Below, in pieces: positions 14,377-23,277 of a DNA stretch of 64,000 nucleotides. Source of the stretch: Ga0077527 sp964533495 (lineage in GTDB: Bacteria > Pseudomonadota > Gammaproteobacteria > Burkholderiales > SG8-41); the NCBI GenBank assembly GCA_964533495.1, contig CAZHJU010000001.1:62001-126000 (forward strand), written 5' to 3'. Position 1 is the first letter of the stretch. Every line of letters starts with the position of its first letter. The position numbers and the translations under genes were made by a program. The notes beneath the pieces were generated by a model. That model saw only the letters and a list, made by a program, of their open reading frames with translations, searched no databases and had not been told where the DNA came from.

Positions 14377-14811
14377 ATGCTCCCGACTTTCAAACACGCC
14401 CTTGTCGCCGCATTGGCGGCCACGCTGGCGGCCTCCTGCGCCATCGTCGACAAACCGATCCCCCTGCCCGATGGCCGCTGGGAAATGACCACGTCCAGCT
14501 TCGTCGACGGCGGCCGCATGCCGGGCCTGCCACGGGCCACGCTGCAGATCGGCAACGGGCGAATTTCCGTATTCAGCGGCTGCAACACCGGCAACAGCAG
14601 CGTTGACTCGGTCGACGGCCGGATGGTCGCTTCGCCGCTGGCGGCGACCCGCCGCGCCTGTCCGGAGCCCCTGGGCGCTTTCGAGGGGCGCTATTTCAAG
14701 CTGCTCGGCAGCAAGCCCTATTTCCGCGTCGAAGGCAATCAACTGATCCTTTCGGCCGGCGACGACAGCGCCCGTTTCCGCCGCGCCCCGGCTTCGACGG
14801 AGAACCGGTAA
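14377..14811 (+). CDS. META-domain (HslJ-like) lipoprotein
   Basis: A 144-residue protein with a lipoprotein signal peptide. A hydrophobic stretch ends in LAAS then Cys at residue 21, so it is probably anchored to a membrane by its N-terminus. The body resembles the META domain found in the heat-shock protein HslJ: PDGRWEMTTS, an ISVFSGCNTGNSS segment equivalent to the family's GCN-x-x-x-G motif, MVASPLAATRRACP, and FEGRYFKLL. The biochemical role of META proteins is not established. Some are tied to stress and novobiocin resistance. It stands between the ankyrin gene and the pirin gene on the same strand, with its own likely -10 box. Confidence 0.75.
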   Translation: MLPTFKHALVAALAATLAASCAIVDKPIPLPDGRWEMTTSSFVDGGRMPGLPRATLQIGNGRISVFSGCNTGNSSVDSVDGRMVASPLAATRRACPEPLGAFEGRYFKLLGSKPYFRVEGNQLILSAGDDSARFRRAPASTENR

Positions 14812-14829
14812 CCGCCGCCGGAGCCATCG

Positions 14830-15693
14830 ATGATCCGCAACACGCTCAAAGCCCACGTCAAGGACGTCGACGGACTGACGGTGCGCCGCCTGCTGCCGTC
14901 CGCCGCGCGGAAGATGGTCGGCCCCTTCATTTTTTTCGATCACATGGGGCCGGCGCAGTTCCGGCCCGGCGAAGGGATAGACGTCCGGCCCCATCCGCAC
15001 ATCGGGCTCGCGACGGTCACCTACCTCTTCGACGGCGCGATCATGCACCGCGACAGCCTGGGTTGCGAGCAGCGCATCGCGCCGGGCGACGTCAACTGGA
15101 TGACCGCCGGCCACGGCATCGTGCATTCGGAACGCAGCCCCGACCGGGAACGCGGCACGGCGCGCGGCCTGCACGGCATCCAGACCTGGATCGCCCTGCC
15201 GCGTGCCCATGAGCGCACCGAACCGGCATTCGTCCATCACCCGAAAGCGACCTTGCCGGTGTTGCAGTGGCCGGACGTGGAACTGCGGCTGATTGCCGGC
15301 AGCGGGTGGGGAAAGCAGTCTCCGGTAAAAACCTTCTCGCCGATGTTCTACGGCGCGGTGACCGCGCGCGCCGCCGCGCAGTTCGAGATTCCGGCAGAAC
15401 ATGAGGAGCGCGCTGTCTACGTCGTCGACGGCGAGGTCACCGCCGGCGGCAGCCCGGTGGCGCAGCACACGGTCGCGGTCTTCGAACCGGGCGCCCCGGT
15501 CGCCATCGCATGCAGTAGCCCGGCGCGGCTGATGGTGTTCGGCGGCGCGCCGATGGATGGCGACCGTTTCATCCACTGGAATTTTGTCGCCAGCAGCCGC
15601 GACCTGATCGAGGAGGCGCGCACGCGCTGGCGCGAGCAGCGCTTTCCCCGCGTCCCCGGCGAGACCGGGTTCATCCCCCTGCCCGAACGGTAA
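14830..15693 (+). CDS. pirin family protein
   Basis: A 287-residue bicupin of the pirin family, starting MIRNTLKAHVKDVDGLTVRR. It carries the pirin signature GPFIFFDHMGP, followed by the metal-binding HPHIGLATVTYLFDG, then DVNWMTAGHGIVHSE, which complete the usual His-His-His-Glu iron site. The C-terminal half, with AVYVVDGEVTAGG, is the second cupin. Bacterial pirins include quercetin 2,3-dioxygenase-like enzymes and redox-responsive regulators of central metabolism. The substrate cannot be told here. It begins 18 bases after the META gene and precedes pdxH. Confidence 0.88.
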   Translation: MIRNTLKAHVKDVDGLTVRRLLPSAARKMVGPFIFFDHMGPAQFRPGEGIDVRPHPHIGLATVTYLFDGAIMHRDSLGCEQRIAPGDVNWMTAGHGIVHSERSPDRERGTARGLHGIQTWIALPRAHERTEPAFVHHPKATLPVLQWPDVELRLIAGSGWGKQSPVKTFSPMFYGAVTARAAAQFEIPAEHEERAVYVVDGEVTAGGSPVAQHTVAVFEPGAPVAIACSSPARLMVFGGAPMDGDRFIHWNFVASSRDLIEEARTRWREQRFPRVPGETGFIPLPER

Positions 15694-15726
15694 AATCGCA
15701 GCTTATCCACGCCTGCCGGAGTTCCC

Positions 15727-16359
15727 TTGAGCATAGCCGCGCTGCGCCGCGAATACATGGGCGAAAGCCTCGACGAGGCCGATGTCGCCGCCGACCCCTT
15801 CACCCAGTTCCAGCGCTGGTTCGACGAGGCGCTGCGGGCCGAGCTGCCGCTGCCCAACGCGATGACGCTGGCCACGGCGACCGCGGAAGGCGCGCCGTCG
15901 GCGCGCATCGTGCTGCTGAAAGGCTTCGATCGCGAAGGTTTCGTTTTTTACACCAGCTACCGCAGCCGCAAGGGTCTCGAACTCGCCGCAAACCCGCGCG
16001 CGGCGCTGCTTTTCCACTGGGCCGAACTGGATCGCGAGGTGCGCATCGAAGGCGACATCGAACGGGTCACCGCCGCCGAATCCGATGAATACTTCGACAG
16101 CCGGCCGCGCGGCAGCCGCCACGCCGCGATCGCTTCGCCGCAAAGCGAGCCGGTCTCCGGCCGCGCGGCGCTCGAGCAGGCATTCGCGGCCGCCGCCGCG
16201 GCCCACGGCGATGCGGCGAAACGCCCCGCGCACTGGGGCGGTTACCGGCTGCGGGCAATGGCCGTGGAGTTCTGGCAGGGCCGGCCCAACCGGCTGCACG
16301 ACCGGCTGCTCTACACGCGTGACGGAGAGCGCTGGACCCTCGGCCGGCTGGCGCCCTGA
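15727..16359 (+). CDS. pdxH: pyridoxamine 5'-phosphate oxidase
   Basis: A 210-residue FMN enzyme that oxidises pyridoxine or pyridoxamine 5'-phosphate to pyridoxal 5'-phosphate, the last step of vitamin B6 synthesis and salvage. Key segments: ADPFTQFQRWFDEAL, NAMTLATATAEGAPSARIVL with LKGFD (FMN phosphate binding), FYTSYRSRKG, and the C-terminal RLHDRLLYTRDGERWTLGRL with the terminal proline common in the family. The start is TTG at 15727, because no ATG lies at the right place and homologues begin near S-I-A-A-L-R-R-E-Y. A TAAAAT at 15691-15696, overlapping the pirin stop, could be its -10 box. Confidence 0.93.
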   Translation: MSIAALRREYMGESLDEADVAADPFTQFQRWFDEALRAELPLPNAMTLATATAEGAPSARIVLLKGFDREGFVFYTSYRSRKGLELAANPRAALLFHWAELDREVRIEGDIERVTAAESDEYFDSRPRGSRHAAIASPQSEPVSGRAALEQAFAAAAAAHGDAAKRPAHWGGYRLRAMAVEFWQGRPNRLHDRLLYTRDGERWTLGRLAP

Positions 16360-16429
16360 CGGCGGCGCGCGGCTCGGTCGCGCCCGACGGTATACTGGCC
16401 GCCCATTTCCGTCGCCCCGCCCGCCCATC

Positions 16430-17335
16430 TTGCCCGCACTGCCCTCCTCCCGCGCCTACGAATCCCTGCTGGCGTGGTATTTCGTATCGGTATGGGGGTC
16501 GGGTTTCCTCGCCACCAAGCTCGGGCTGCAGCATGCGGCGCCCTTCACCTTCCTGTCGCTGCGTTTCGCCTTCGGCCTTCTCTGCCTGATACCGCTGCTG
16601 CTGATCGTGCGTCCGCGCTGGCCGTCCAGCCGCAGCGAGGCGGGGCACCTGATCGTCGCCGGCCTGCTGATGCATGCCGTGCATCTCGGCGGCAGCCATT
16701 ACACGCAGTACCTCGGCATGTCGGCCGGCATCACCGCGGTGCTGCTGTCGGTGCAGCCGCTGCTGACGGCGGTGATCGCCGGGCGCTGGATGGGTGAACG
16801 CATCGGCGCAAGGCAATGGGCGGGCATCGCGATCGGCCTCGCCGGCGTGACGCTGATCGTCTGGCACAAGATCGACGTGCGCGAGGCCACCGCCGGCGCG
16901 CTGCTCGCCGTCACCATATCGCTGGCGGGCGTGACCGCCGGCACGCTCTACCAGCGCCGCTGGTGCCCGACGGCCGACCTGCGCGCCGCGGCGCTGCTGC
17001 AATTCGCCGGCACGCTGGTGGTGCTGGCGCCGCTGGCCTGGCTGGTCGAAGGCGCGACCGTGCGCTGGTCCTGGGCGCTGGCCGGCGCCATCGTGTTCCT
17101 GGTGATCGGCGCATCCTTCCTGGCCGTCAACGCGCTGCACACGCTGATGCGGCGCGGACAGGCCACCCGCGTCACCAGCCTGATCTACCTGACGCCGATC
17201 TTCGCGGTGGCGCTGGAACTGGTCTTTTTCGGCGTCGTGCCGTCGGGCATTTCGCTGGCGGGCATCGCGGTGACCTGCTGCGGCGTGGCCATGGTGTCCT
17301 GGCAGAGAAAGCAGTCCCGGGAGACCGCGGCGTGA
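16430..17335 (+). CDS. EamA-type (DMT superfamily) permease
   Basis: An inner-membrane transporter of about 301 residues with ten predicted helices arranged as two EamA repeats. It starts with the typical LLAWYFVSVWGSGFLATK and ends each half with characteristic GL-AGV-L segments, for example GLAGVTLIVW. The start is taken as TTG at 16430, 34 bases after a TATACT -10-like box at 16391-16396. An upstream extension of the frame overlaps pdxH and is not credible. Members export amino acids, sugars or metabolites. The substrate is unknown. Its stop overlaps the GTG of the next gene (GTGA), so the two transporters are likely cotranslated. Confidence 0.82.
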   Translation: MPALPSSRAYESLLAWYFVSVWGSGFLATKLGLQHAAPFTFLSLRFAFGLLCLIPLLLIVRPRWPSSRSEAGHLIVAGLLMHAVHLGGSHYTQYLGMSAGITAVLLSVQPLLTAVIAGRWMGERIGARQWAGIAIGLAGVTLIVWHKIDVREATAGALLAVTISLAGVTAGTLYQRRWCPTADLRAAALLQFAGTLVVLAPLAWLVEGATVRWSWALAGAIVFLVIGASFLAVNALHTLMRRGQATRVTSLIYLTPIFAVALELVFFGVVPSGISLAGIAVTCCGVAMVSWQRKQSRETAA

Positions 17336-18468
17336 CGGGCACGGGCATCCGCTTCATCGTGCTGCTGACGATCCTGCTGCACCTCGCGTTTGCCGGCATC
17401 CGCGTCACGCTGTCGCTGTTCGCGCTGCACCTGCAGGCGTCCGCGCTCACGGTGGGCATCCTGATTTCCCTGCTCGCCGCGGTCCCGCTGCTGTTCGCGG
17501 TGGGCTGGGGGCGCACCATCGACCGCATCGGCGTGCGCATGCCGCTGTTCATCGGCGCGGGGACCGTGCTTGGGGCCCTGCTGCTGGTTGCGGCGCTGCC
17601 CCGCCTCGAAACCCTGTTCGTCGCCAGCGCGCTGGCCGGCAGCGGTTTCATGCTGGTGCACATCTGCGTCAACCAGGCAGCCGGCCTGCTCGGCGCACCG
17701 GAAGACCGTTCGCGCAATTTCAGCCTGCTGGCGCTGGCATTTTCCACTTCGGGCTTTCTCGGCCCGACGATGTCCGGATTCGCGATCGACCTCGTCGGCC
17801 ACCGCATGACCTTCCTGCTGCTGGGCGTCAGCGTGGTTGCCGGCATCGTCCTGCTGCTGGCGCGCCCGGTCCGCCTGCCGGCGCATCCGGCGCCGGCACA
17901 GGGCGCCGGTCGCAGGCGGGTCGCCGATCTCTTTCGCATCCCCGATCTGCGCCGCGCCTTCATCGCCAGCGCGGTGCTGTCGATGGCCTGGGACCTGTTC
18001 ACCTTCGTCACGCCGATCCACGGCACGCGCCTGGGGCTGTCGGCATCGACCATCGGACTGATACTGGGCGCCTTTGGCGCGGCGATCTTCGCGGTGCGCC
18101 TGCTGTTGCCGCTGATCGTGCACCGCCTGAGCGAGTGGCCGCTGCTGATCGGCGGCATGTTCGCCACCGGCGCCGCGATGGCCGTGTTCCCGCTGATCGG
18201 CAGCGCACCGCTGCTGATGGCGGTGGCCTTCGTGATCGGGCTGGCGATCGGGGGCACCCAGCCGATGATCATGTCGGTGCTCTACAACACCGCACCGCCC
18301 GGACGCGGCGGCGAGGTGGTCGGCGTGCGCACCTTCCTGCTCAACCTGACCCAGGCGGGCATGCCGCTGCTGTTCGGCGCCGTCGGCGCGACCCTCGGCA
18401 TGACGCCGGTGTTCTGGGCAATGGCGGCGGCCCTGCTTGTCGGAGGAGGCGTGGTCAGCAGGCGCTAA
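17332..18468 (+). CDS. major facilitator superfamily transporter
   Basis: A 378-residue MFS permease with twelve predicted helices, starting with GTG at 17332, which overlaps the stop of the preceding EamA gene. MFS marks include VGWGRTIDRIGVRMPLFIG (the loop 2-3 GxxxDRxGxR motif) and repeated GF-GP segments such as STSGFLGPTMSGFAIDL in helix 5. A charged loop with RRRVADLFRIPDLRR separates the halves. It is probably a drug, sugar or metabolite exporter. Nothing in the sequence narrows the substrate. A strong hairpin terminator follows it. Confidence 0.85.
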   Translation: MTGTGIRFIVLLTILLHLAFAGIRVTLSLFALHLQASALTVGILISLLAAVPLLFAVGWGRTIDRIGVRMPLFIGAGTVLGALLLVAALPRLETLFVASALAGSGFMLVHICVNQAAGLLGAPEDRSRNFSLLALAFSTSGFLGPTMSGFAIDLVGHRMTFLLLGVSVVAGIVLLLARPVRLPAHPAPAQGAGRRRVADLFRIPDLRRAFIASAVLSMAWDLFTFVTPIHGTRLGLSASTIGLILGAFGAAIFAVRLLLPLIVHRLSEWPLLIGGMFATGAAMAVFPLIGSAPLLMAVAFVIGLAIGGTQPMIMSVLYNTAPPGRGGEVVGVRTFLLNLTQAGMPLLFGAVGATLGMTPVFWAMAAALLVGGGVVSRR

Positions 18469-18490
18469 AGAAAACAGGAAACGCCGCAAA

Positions 18491-18518
18491 AAAACGGGGC
18501 GCCGGAGCGCCCCGTTTT
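18491..18518. terminator. bidirectional intrinsic terminator
   Basis: A perfect hairpin, AAAACGGGGCGC-cgga-GCGCCCCGTTTT, lies between the convergent MFS gene and the SWIB/histone-like gene. Flanking A and T runs on both sides allow it to stop transcription from either direction. Confidence 0.85.
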
Positions 18519-18534
18519 CCGTGATCCGAAGGGC

Positions 18535-18849
18535 TTATTTCAGGTGCTTGTTGACCAGCTTGGTCATCTCGAACATCGACACCTGCTTCTTGCCGCCGAA
18601 AACGTCTTTCAGCTTCTCGTCGGCGTTGATGTTGCGGCGGTTCTTGCTGTCCTGCAGGCCGTGCTTTTTGATGTAGGCCCAGATTTTCTTGGTGACTTCG
18701 GTGCGCGGCATCGCGCTGTTGCCGATCACCGCACCGAGCGCTGCGCTCGGTTGCATGGCCTTCATGAATGCGGCATTGGGTTTGCGTTTCGCTGCGGCTT
18801 TTTTCTTTTTAGCAGCGGGTTTCTTGGTAGCCTTTTTCTTTGCAGCCAT
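18535..18849 (-). CDS. SWIB-domain protein with a histone H1-like lysine-rich N-terminus
   Basis: A 104-residue protein. Residues 1-24 are almost only Ala and Lys (MAAKKKATKKPAAKKKKAAA), like bacterial histone H1-like proteins, and probably bind DNA without sequence specificity. The rest is a SWIB/MDM2 domain, with PSAALGAVIGN, PRTEVTKKIWAYIKKHGLQD and DEKLKDVFGGKKQVSMFEMT. The ATG at 18849 is preceded by GGGAGAA at a good distance. In chlamydiae and betaproteobacteria such proteins are thought to shape the nucleoid or act with topoisomerase. A TTGACAAAGG element at 18957-18948 upstream matches one upstream of the lysine-rich peptide gene at 61048. Confidence 0.9.
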   Translation of the reverse strand: MAAKKKATKKPAAKKKKAAAKRKPNAAFMKAMQPSAALGAVIGNSAMPRTEVTKKIWAYIKKHGLQDSKNRRNINADEKLKDVFGGKKQVSMFEMTKLVNKHLK

Positions 18850-19252
18850 CGAGTGTTCTCCCGTAATGTCCGGATAGGATCGGTTGGTCAGGTTGGTCAG
18901 GTTTGCCGTGATAGCGCACGGTGACGAGAGGATGCCGAGGGAAAACGCCTTTGTCAATCGTTTCCCAGAGGGAAAACAGGGGGCGCGGCATGCGTGTTTC
19001 CGGTCGCTTTCGGACATGCCGGCTGACCCCGGATCAAGCGGTGTTTGTGTCCGCAGCCGACTCGCCGCACAATAGGCTTCCCTCGCCCGCCGCCTCCGGG
19101 GAAAGCTGCCTGCGGCGCAAGAGCAGAAACAAATCAATGACCTAACCGGGGAATTTGAATTGTGTATCTGCAACATGTGCAATCAACCGAAGGGCGGCAT
19201 GCTGTCGCCGCACGGTGACGACGTGACCGGAACCGGCCGCTGATCCGCCGCC
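18850..19252. other. 403-base intergenic region
   Basis: This gap between the divergent SWIB and DUF72 genes holds no convincing reading frame. It contains a short tandem repeat, GGTTGGTCA twice (about 18882-18899), and on the minus strand a TTGACA (18957-18952) that could serve the SWIB gene, though no good -10 is seen at the standard distance. The half near 19140-19200 is less GC-rich and may carry the promoter of the DUF72 gene. Confidence 0.5.
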
Positions 19253-20269
19253 ATGGCAAGACAGCTCTCCCTGTTCGCCGCCAACGCGCGCGCTGCCGTC
19301 AGGCAACCGGCCGTGGCGATCGCCGCGGCCGAAGTGCCGCCGGAAATGCGCGACCTCGCGCGGCAACTGCCGAAAGGGCTGCGGCTGGGTACCTCGTCCT
19401 GGCACTTTCCCGGATGGCGGGGCACCGTCTGGGCGAACGCGCTGCCGCCCGGCGACCTCGCGCGTTACGGCCTGCAGGCCTATGCGCGGCATCCCCTGTT
19501 CGGCACCGTCGGCATCGACCGGACATTCCAGACGCCGCTGACGGCGCGCCAATATGCGCTCTATGCCGCGCAGGTGCCCGGCGATTTCCGCTTCGTCGTC
19601 AGGGCGCCCGGCATGCTGACCGGCCCGTGGCAGCACGCGGAGGACGGCGGCCGCGGCGGTCCGAACAGACATTTCCTCGACGCCGCCTATGCTGCCGCCC
19701 GGTTTGTCGAACCCGTACTCGAAGGGCTGGGCACCGCTGCCGGCCCGCTGCTGTTCCAGTTCCCGCCGCTGGGACGGACGCTGACGCGGTCCCCGGAACG
19801 TTTCATCGCCCGGCTGCACGATTTCCTGGAGCGCCTGCCGCGGGGACCGCTGTATGCCGTGGAGATGCGTGACGGCCGCATGATCACGCGGCGGTTTTTC
19901 GCGTCGCTGAAGGATGCCGGGGCGCGTTATTGCATCGGCGTGCATGCGCGGATGCCGGCCGTGGCCGCGCAGGCCGCGGCCATGTCCGGCTTCGGGCCGG
20001 GGCCGCTGGTGGTGCGCTGGAGCCTGCGATCCGGTTACAGCGACGAGGACGCGACGGCACGGTTTACGCCTTTCGACCGGCTGGTCGACGAGGACGCCGC
20101 GACACGGGAGTCCATTGCGCGGTTGTGCTCCGCGACGCTGGCGGCAGGCCAGGAATGCACGGTCATTGCCGGCAACAAGGCCGAAGGTTCGGGGCCGCTG
20201 ACGCTGATCAAACTCGGCCAGGCCATCGTCGCCGCCGTCCGCGAGCGCAGGCTCGCCGCAGAAACGTGA
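19253..20269 (+). CDS. DUF72 family protein (YecE-like)
   Basis: A 338-residue TIM-barrel-like protein of the DUF72 family. Typical pieces are LGTSSWHFPGWRGTVW near the start, GIDRTFQTPLTARQYALYAA (family motif around substrate-facing arginines), FRFVVRAPGMLTGP, LLFQFPP and YAVEMRDGRMITRRFF. Biochemical function is not established. Some members have been linked to DNA repair or iron-sulfur cluster proteins, which I treat as unproven. The gene is alone on its strand. An LxLF-like stretch near the N-terminus (RQLSLFAANA) resembles a sliding-clamp-binding motif and may deserve attention. Confidence 0.85.
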   Translation: MARQLSLFAANARAAVRQPAVAIAAAEVPPEMRDLARQLPKGLRLGTSSWHFPGWRGTVWANALPPGDLARYGLQAYARHPLFGTVGIDRTFQTPLTARQYALYAAQVPGDFRFVVRAPGMLTGPWQHAEDGGRGGPNRHFLDAAYAAARFVEPVLEGLGTAAGPLLFQFPPLGRTLTRSPERFIARLHDFLERLPRGPLYAVEMRDGRMITRRFFASLKDAGARYCIGVHARMPAVAAQAAAMSGFGPGPLVVRWSLRSGYSDEDATARFTPFDRLVDEDAATRESIARLCSATLAAGQECTVIAGNKAEGSGPLTLIKLGQAIVAAVRERRLAAET

Positions 20270-20303
20270 CTTGACACACGTTTCTTGCGGGACCTGCCGG
20301 TGA

Positions 20304-20876
20304 TCATGACTTCAGGCGCGCGGCGAACTGCTTGCGGAACTTGGCGACCTTGGGTGACACCACGTACTGGCAGTACGACTGCCGGGGATTGCGCTCGAAA
20401 TATTCCTGGTGGTACGGCTCGGCCATGTAGAACGGCGGCGCTGCCGCGATTTCGGTGACGATGGGCCGGTCAAAAACGCGCGCGGCGGCAAGCTGTGCAA
20501 CCGTCGCCTCCGCCGCGGCTTTCTGCGCCGGCGAGTGATGAAAGATCACCGAGCGGTACTGGGTGCCGATGTCGTTGCCCTGGGCATTCAGCGTGGTCGG
20601 GTCGTGAATCGCGAAAAACACCTCGAGGAGATCGGCATAGGCGATCACCGCCGGGTCGAAAGTCACCCGGACGACTTCCGCGTGTCCGGTATCGCCGCCG
20701 CAGATGTCCTCATAGGTCGGATCCGGCAGCGATCCCCCGCTGTAACCCGATTCGACGGACAGCACGCCGGAGAGGCCATCAAACACCGCCTCCAGGCACC
20801 AGAAACAGCCGCCGCCCAGAGTCGCCGTTTCACGCGCGCCATTGCCTGCATTTTCCGGTGCCATGGATTTCTCCAT
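20304..20876 (-). CDS. msrA: peptide methionine-S-sulfoxide reductase MsrA
   Basis: A 190-residue enzyme that reduces the S-epimer of methionine sulfoxide in proteins. The catalytic motif GGGCFWCLEAVFDGL is at about residue 22, with GYSGG, DPTYEDICGGDTGHAEVV, GNDIGTQYRSVIFHHS and AEPYHQEYFERNP following in order. A resolving-type cysteine is seen in SYCQYVV near the end. ATG at 20876 is used, with in-frame alternatives at 20879 (TTG) and 20864. There is no MsrB fusion. The gene is followed by DUF72 in convergent orientation and lies downstream of fbp on the same strand. Confidence 0.95.
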   Translation of the reverse strand: MEKSMAPENAGNGARETATLGGGCFWCLEAVFDGLSGVLSVESGYSGGSLPDPTYEDICGGDTGHAEVVRVTFDPAVIAYADLLEVFFAIHDPTTLNAQGNDIGTQYRSVIFHHSPAQKAAAEATVAQLAAARVFDRPIVTEIAAAPPFYMAEPYHQEYFERNPRQSYCQYVVSPKVAKFRKQFAARLKS

Positions 20877-20936
20877 CAATGGGGAGCCGCAGGCCCGGTC
20901 GCGGGAAACGCCGGCTCCTGACAGCGTCGGCCCCCT

Positions 20937-21932
20937 TCAGGTCTTGCGGTAATAACCCGTCACGCGCTCGACCTCATTGCGCGAGCCGAGCACCACGCCC
21001 ACGCGCTGGTGCAGTTTCGACGGCTTGAGATCGAGTATGCGCTCGCGGCCGTTGGTCGCGGCGCCGCCGGCCTGCTCGACGATCATCGACATCGGATTGG
21101 CCTCATACATCAGGCGCAGCCGGCCTTCCTTGTGTTTTGCATCCTGCGGATACATGAAAATCCCGCCCCGCGACAGGATGCGATAGACATCGGCGACCAT
21201 CGAGGCCACCCAGCGCATGTTGTAATCCTTGCCCAGCGGGCCGTTCTTCCCGGCCAGGCATTCATCGATGTAGCGTTTGACCGGCGGCTCCCAATTGCGC
21301 ATGTTCGACATGTTAATCGCGAATTCCGCGGTATCCGCCGGAATCTCGATTTTCGGCTGGGTCAGGACCCAGCTGCCCATCTCCTTGTCCAGGGTGAATC
21401 CGGCAACGCCGTTGCCGACGGTCAGCACGAGGATCGTCGACGGCCCGTAGACCGCGAAGCCGGCAGCGACCTGGCGCGAGCCGGGCTGCAGGAAGGCCTG
21501 CTCGTCGGGCGTGACGCCCTCGGGACAGCGCAGCACCGAGAAAATCGTGCCGATCGACACGTTGACGTCGATGTTCGAGGATCCGTCGAGAGGATCTATC
21601 AGCAGCAGGAATTCGCCGCGGGGATAGCGGTTGGGAATCTGGTGCGGATGCTCCATTTCCTCGGAAGCCATCGCGGCCAGGTGGCCGCCCCACTCGTTGG
21701 CCTCGAGCAGCACCTCGTTGGAGATGACATCGAGTTTCTTCTGCGCCTCGCCCTGCACGTTGTCGCTGCCGGCATTGCCAAGTATGCCCGTCAGCGCGCC
21801 TTTGCTCACCGCGTTGCTGATCGACTTGCAGGCCCGGGCGACCACTTCGACCAGCAGCCGCAGTTCCGCTGAAACCACGCCTTTCTCGCGCTGCTGCTCG
21901 ACGAGGTATTGGGTGAGTGTAATGCGCCGCAT
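20937..21932 (-). CDS. fbp: fructose-1,6-bisphosphatase class I
   Basis: A 331-residue gluconeogenic phosphatase converting fructose 1,6-bisphosphate to fructose 6-phosphate. The metal and catalytic motif LIDPLDGSSNIDVNVSIGTI is intact, with LASEE-like MASEEMEHP upstream and the substrate-binding SRGGIFMYPQD and GRLRLMYEANPMSMIVEQAG downstream. Length fits class I enzymes. It lies 49 bases downstream of tyrS on the same strand, separated by an AT-rich repeat copy. Confidence 0.96.
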   Translation of the reverse strand: MRRITLTQYLVEQQREKGVVSAELRLLVEVVARACKSISNAVSKGALTGILGNAGSDNVQGEAQKKLDVISNEVLLEANEWGGHLAAMASEEMEHPHQIPNRYPRGEFLLLIDPLDGSSNIDVNVSIGTIFSVLRCPEGVTPDEQAFLQPGSRQVAAGFAVYGPSTILVLTVGNGVAGFTLDKEMGSWVLTQPKIEIPADTAEFAINMSNMRNWEPPVKRYIDECLAGKNGPLGKDYNMRWVASMVADVYRILSRGGIFMYPQDAKHKEGRLRLMYEANPMSMIVEQAGGAATNGRERILDLKPSKLHQRVGVVLGSRNEVERVTGYYRKT

Positions 21933-21958
21933 ATTTTCTCCACTAACGGATGAAATGA

Positions 21959-21993
21959 CTATAAGTATTTGTTTTTATTAATTATTTTATGAT
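21959..21993 (+). repeat. AT-rich interspersed repeat, copy 4
   Basis: A 35-base AT-rich stretch, ATAAGTATTTGTTTTTATTA then ATTATTTTATGATG, in the gap between tyrS and fbp. The tyrS stop codon (21982-21984) lies inside it. It is in the same orientation as copies 1, 2, 6 and 7. Confidence 0.75.
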
Positions 21994-23181
21994 GACGCGT
22001 GCAAACTTGCGCTTGCCCACCTGCAGCACCGCGCTCGCGCCGCGCCCGAGTTTCAGCGACTTGTCGCCGATTTTCTCACCGTCCATCTTGACTCCTCCCT
22101 GCGCCAGCATGCGCAGGGCATCCGAGGTGCTCGGCGTCAGCCCCGCCTGTTTCAGCACCGCGGCAATCGGCAATCCGTCAGCGTCGGCATTCAGCGTGAC
22201 TTCCGGCATATCGGCCGGCATTTCGTCGCGGCGGAAACGCGCCTCGAAATCGGCCAGCGCGGCCCCGGCTGCAGCGGGACCATGGAAACGGGCGACGATT
22301 TCCCGCGCAAACGCGACCTTGATGTCGCGCGGATTGCGCCCGGCCTTCACTTCGTCGCGCCACCCGCGGATCGTTTCCAGCGCCTCGAATGACAGCAGCT
22401 CGATGTATTTCCACATCAGCTCGTCGGAAACCGACATCAGCTTGCCGAAAATCTCGTTCGGCGGCTCCTGGATGCCGACATAGTTGCCCAGCGACTTCGA
22501 CATCTTGTTGACGCCGTCGAGTCCCTCGAGCAGCGGCATGGTCAGGATGCACTGCGGCGGCTGCCCGTGGTGCTTCTGCAGCTCGCGCCCCATCAGCAGG
22601 TTGAATTTCTGGTCGGTGCCGCCAAGTTCGACGTCGGCCTTGAGCGCGACCGAGTCATAACCCTGGACCAGCGGGTAAAGGAATTCGTGGATGGCGATCG
22701 GCTGCCTGCCCTGGTAACGCTTGGAGAAATCATCGCGTTCCAGCATGCGCGCGACGGTGTGCGAGGCCGCCAGCCGGATCATGTCGACCGCGGTCATGCG
22801 GTCCATCCACGTCGAGTTGAACACCACCTCGGTGCGTTCGCGGTCGAGGATGCGGAAGACCTGCTCGGTGTAGGTCTGTGCATTGCTCGCGACTTCCTCA
22901 CGAGTCAGCGGCGGACGTGTGGCATTCTTGCCGGTCGGGTCGCCGATCATCCCGGTAAAATCGCCGATCAGGAACAACACATGATGGCCGAGCTCCTGGA
23001 ACTGGCGCAGCTTGTTGATGAGCACCGTATGACCGAGATGCAGGTCGGGCGCGGTCGGATCGAACCCGGCCTTGATCCGCAAGGGGCGCCCCGCGGCCAG
23101 TTTTTCGCGCAGTTCGGTTTCGCGCAGCAATTCGTCGCAGCCGCGGCGGATGATTTCGATCTGGCGGTCAATACTGGTCAT
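21982..23181 (-). CDS. tyrS: tyrosyl-tRNA synthetase
   Basis: A 399-residue class I aminoacyl-tRNA synthetase charging tRNA-Tyr. The ATP-binding HIGH motif appears as HLGH in FDPTAPDLHLGHTVLI, and KMSKSLGN is intact. FLIGDFTGMIGDPTGKNATR and VALKADVELGGTDQKFNLLM support the tyrosyl group, TyrRS type 2 (TyrZ-like). The C-terminal S4 domain spans TPSTSDALRMLAQGGVKMDG to the end. It diverges from the M23 peptidase gene across a 96-base promoter region. Its stop codon is supplied by an AT-rich repeat. Confidence 0.96.
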   Translation of the reverse strand: MTSIDRQIEIIRRGCDELLRETELREKLAAGRPLRIKAGFDPTAPDLHLGHTVLINKLRQFQELGHHVLFLIGDFTGMIGDPTGKNATRPPLTREEVASNAQTYTEQVFRILDRERTEVVFNSTWMDRMTAVDMIRLAASHTVARMLERDDFSKRYQGRQPIAIHEFLYPLVQGYDSVALKADVELGGTDQKFNLLMGRELQKHHGQPPQCILTMPLLEGLDGVNKMSKSLGNYVGIQEPPNEIFGKLMSVSDELMWKYIELLSFEALETIRGWRDEVKAGRNPRDIKVAFAREIVARFHGPAAAGAALADFEARFRRDEMPADMPEVTLNADADGLPIAAVLKQAGLTPSTSDALRMLAQGGVKMDGEKIGDKSLKLGRGASAVLQVGKRKFARVIIK

Positions 23182-23277
23182 TTTTCCGGTTTCGTGATGC
23201 GATAAAGCGGTTTTCGGGGCCGCGGTACTCTGCTAAGCTTCCGGCTGAAAATTGCTTGTAAATCATAAGGGAAGCGC

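Noticed and set aside
18882..18899. GGTTGGTCA tandem pair as a regulatory repeat
   Set aside because: Only two units and no palindrome; could be chance in the 5' leader of the SWIB gene.
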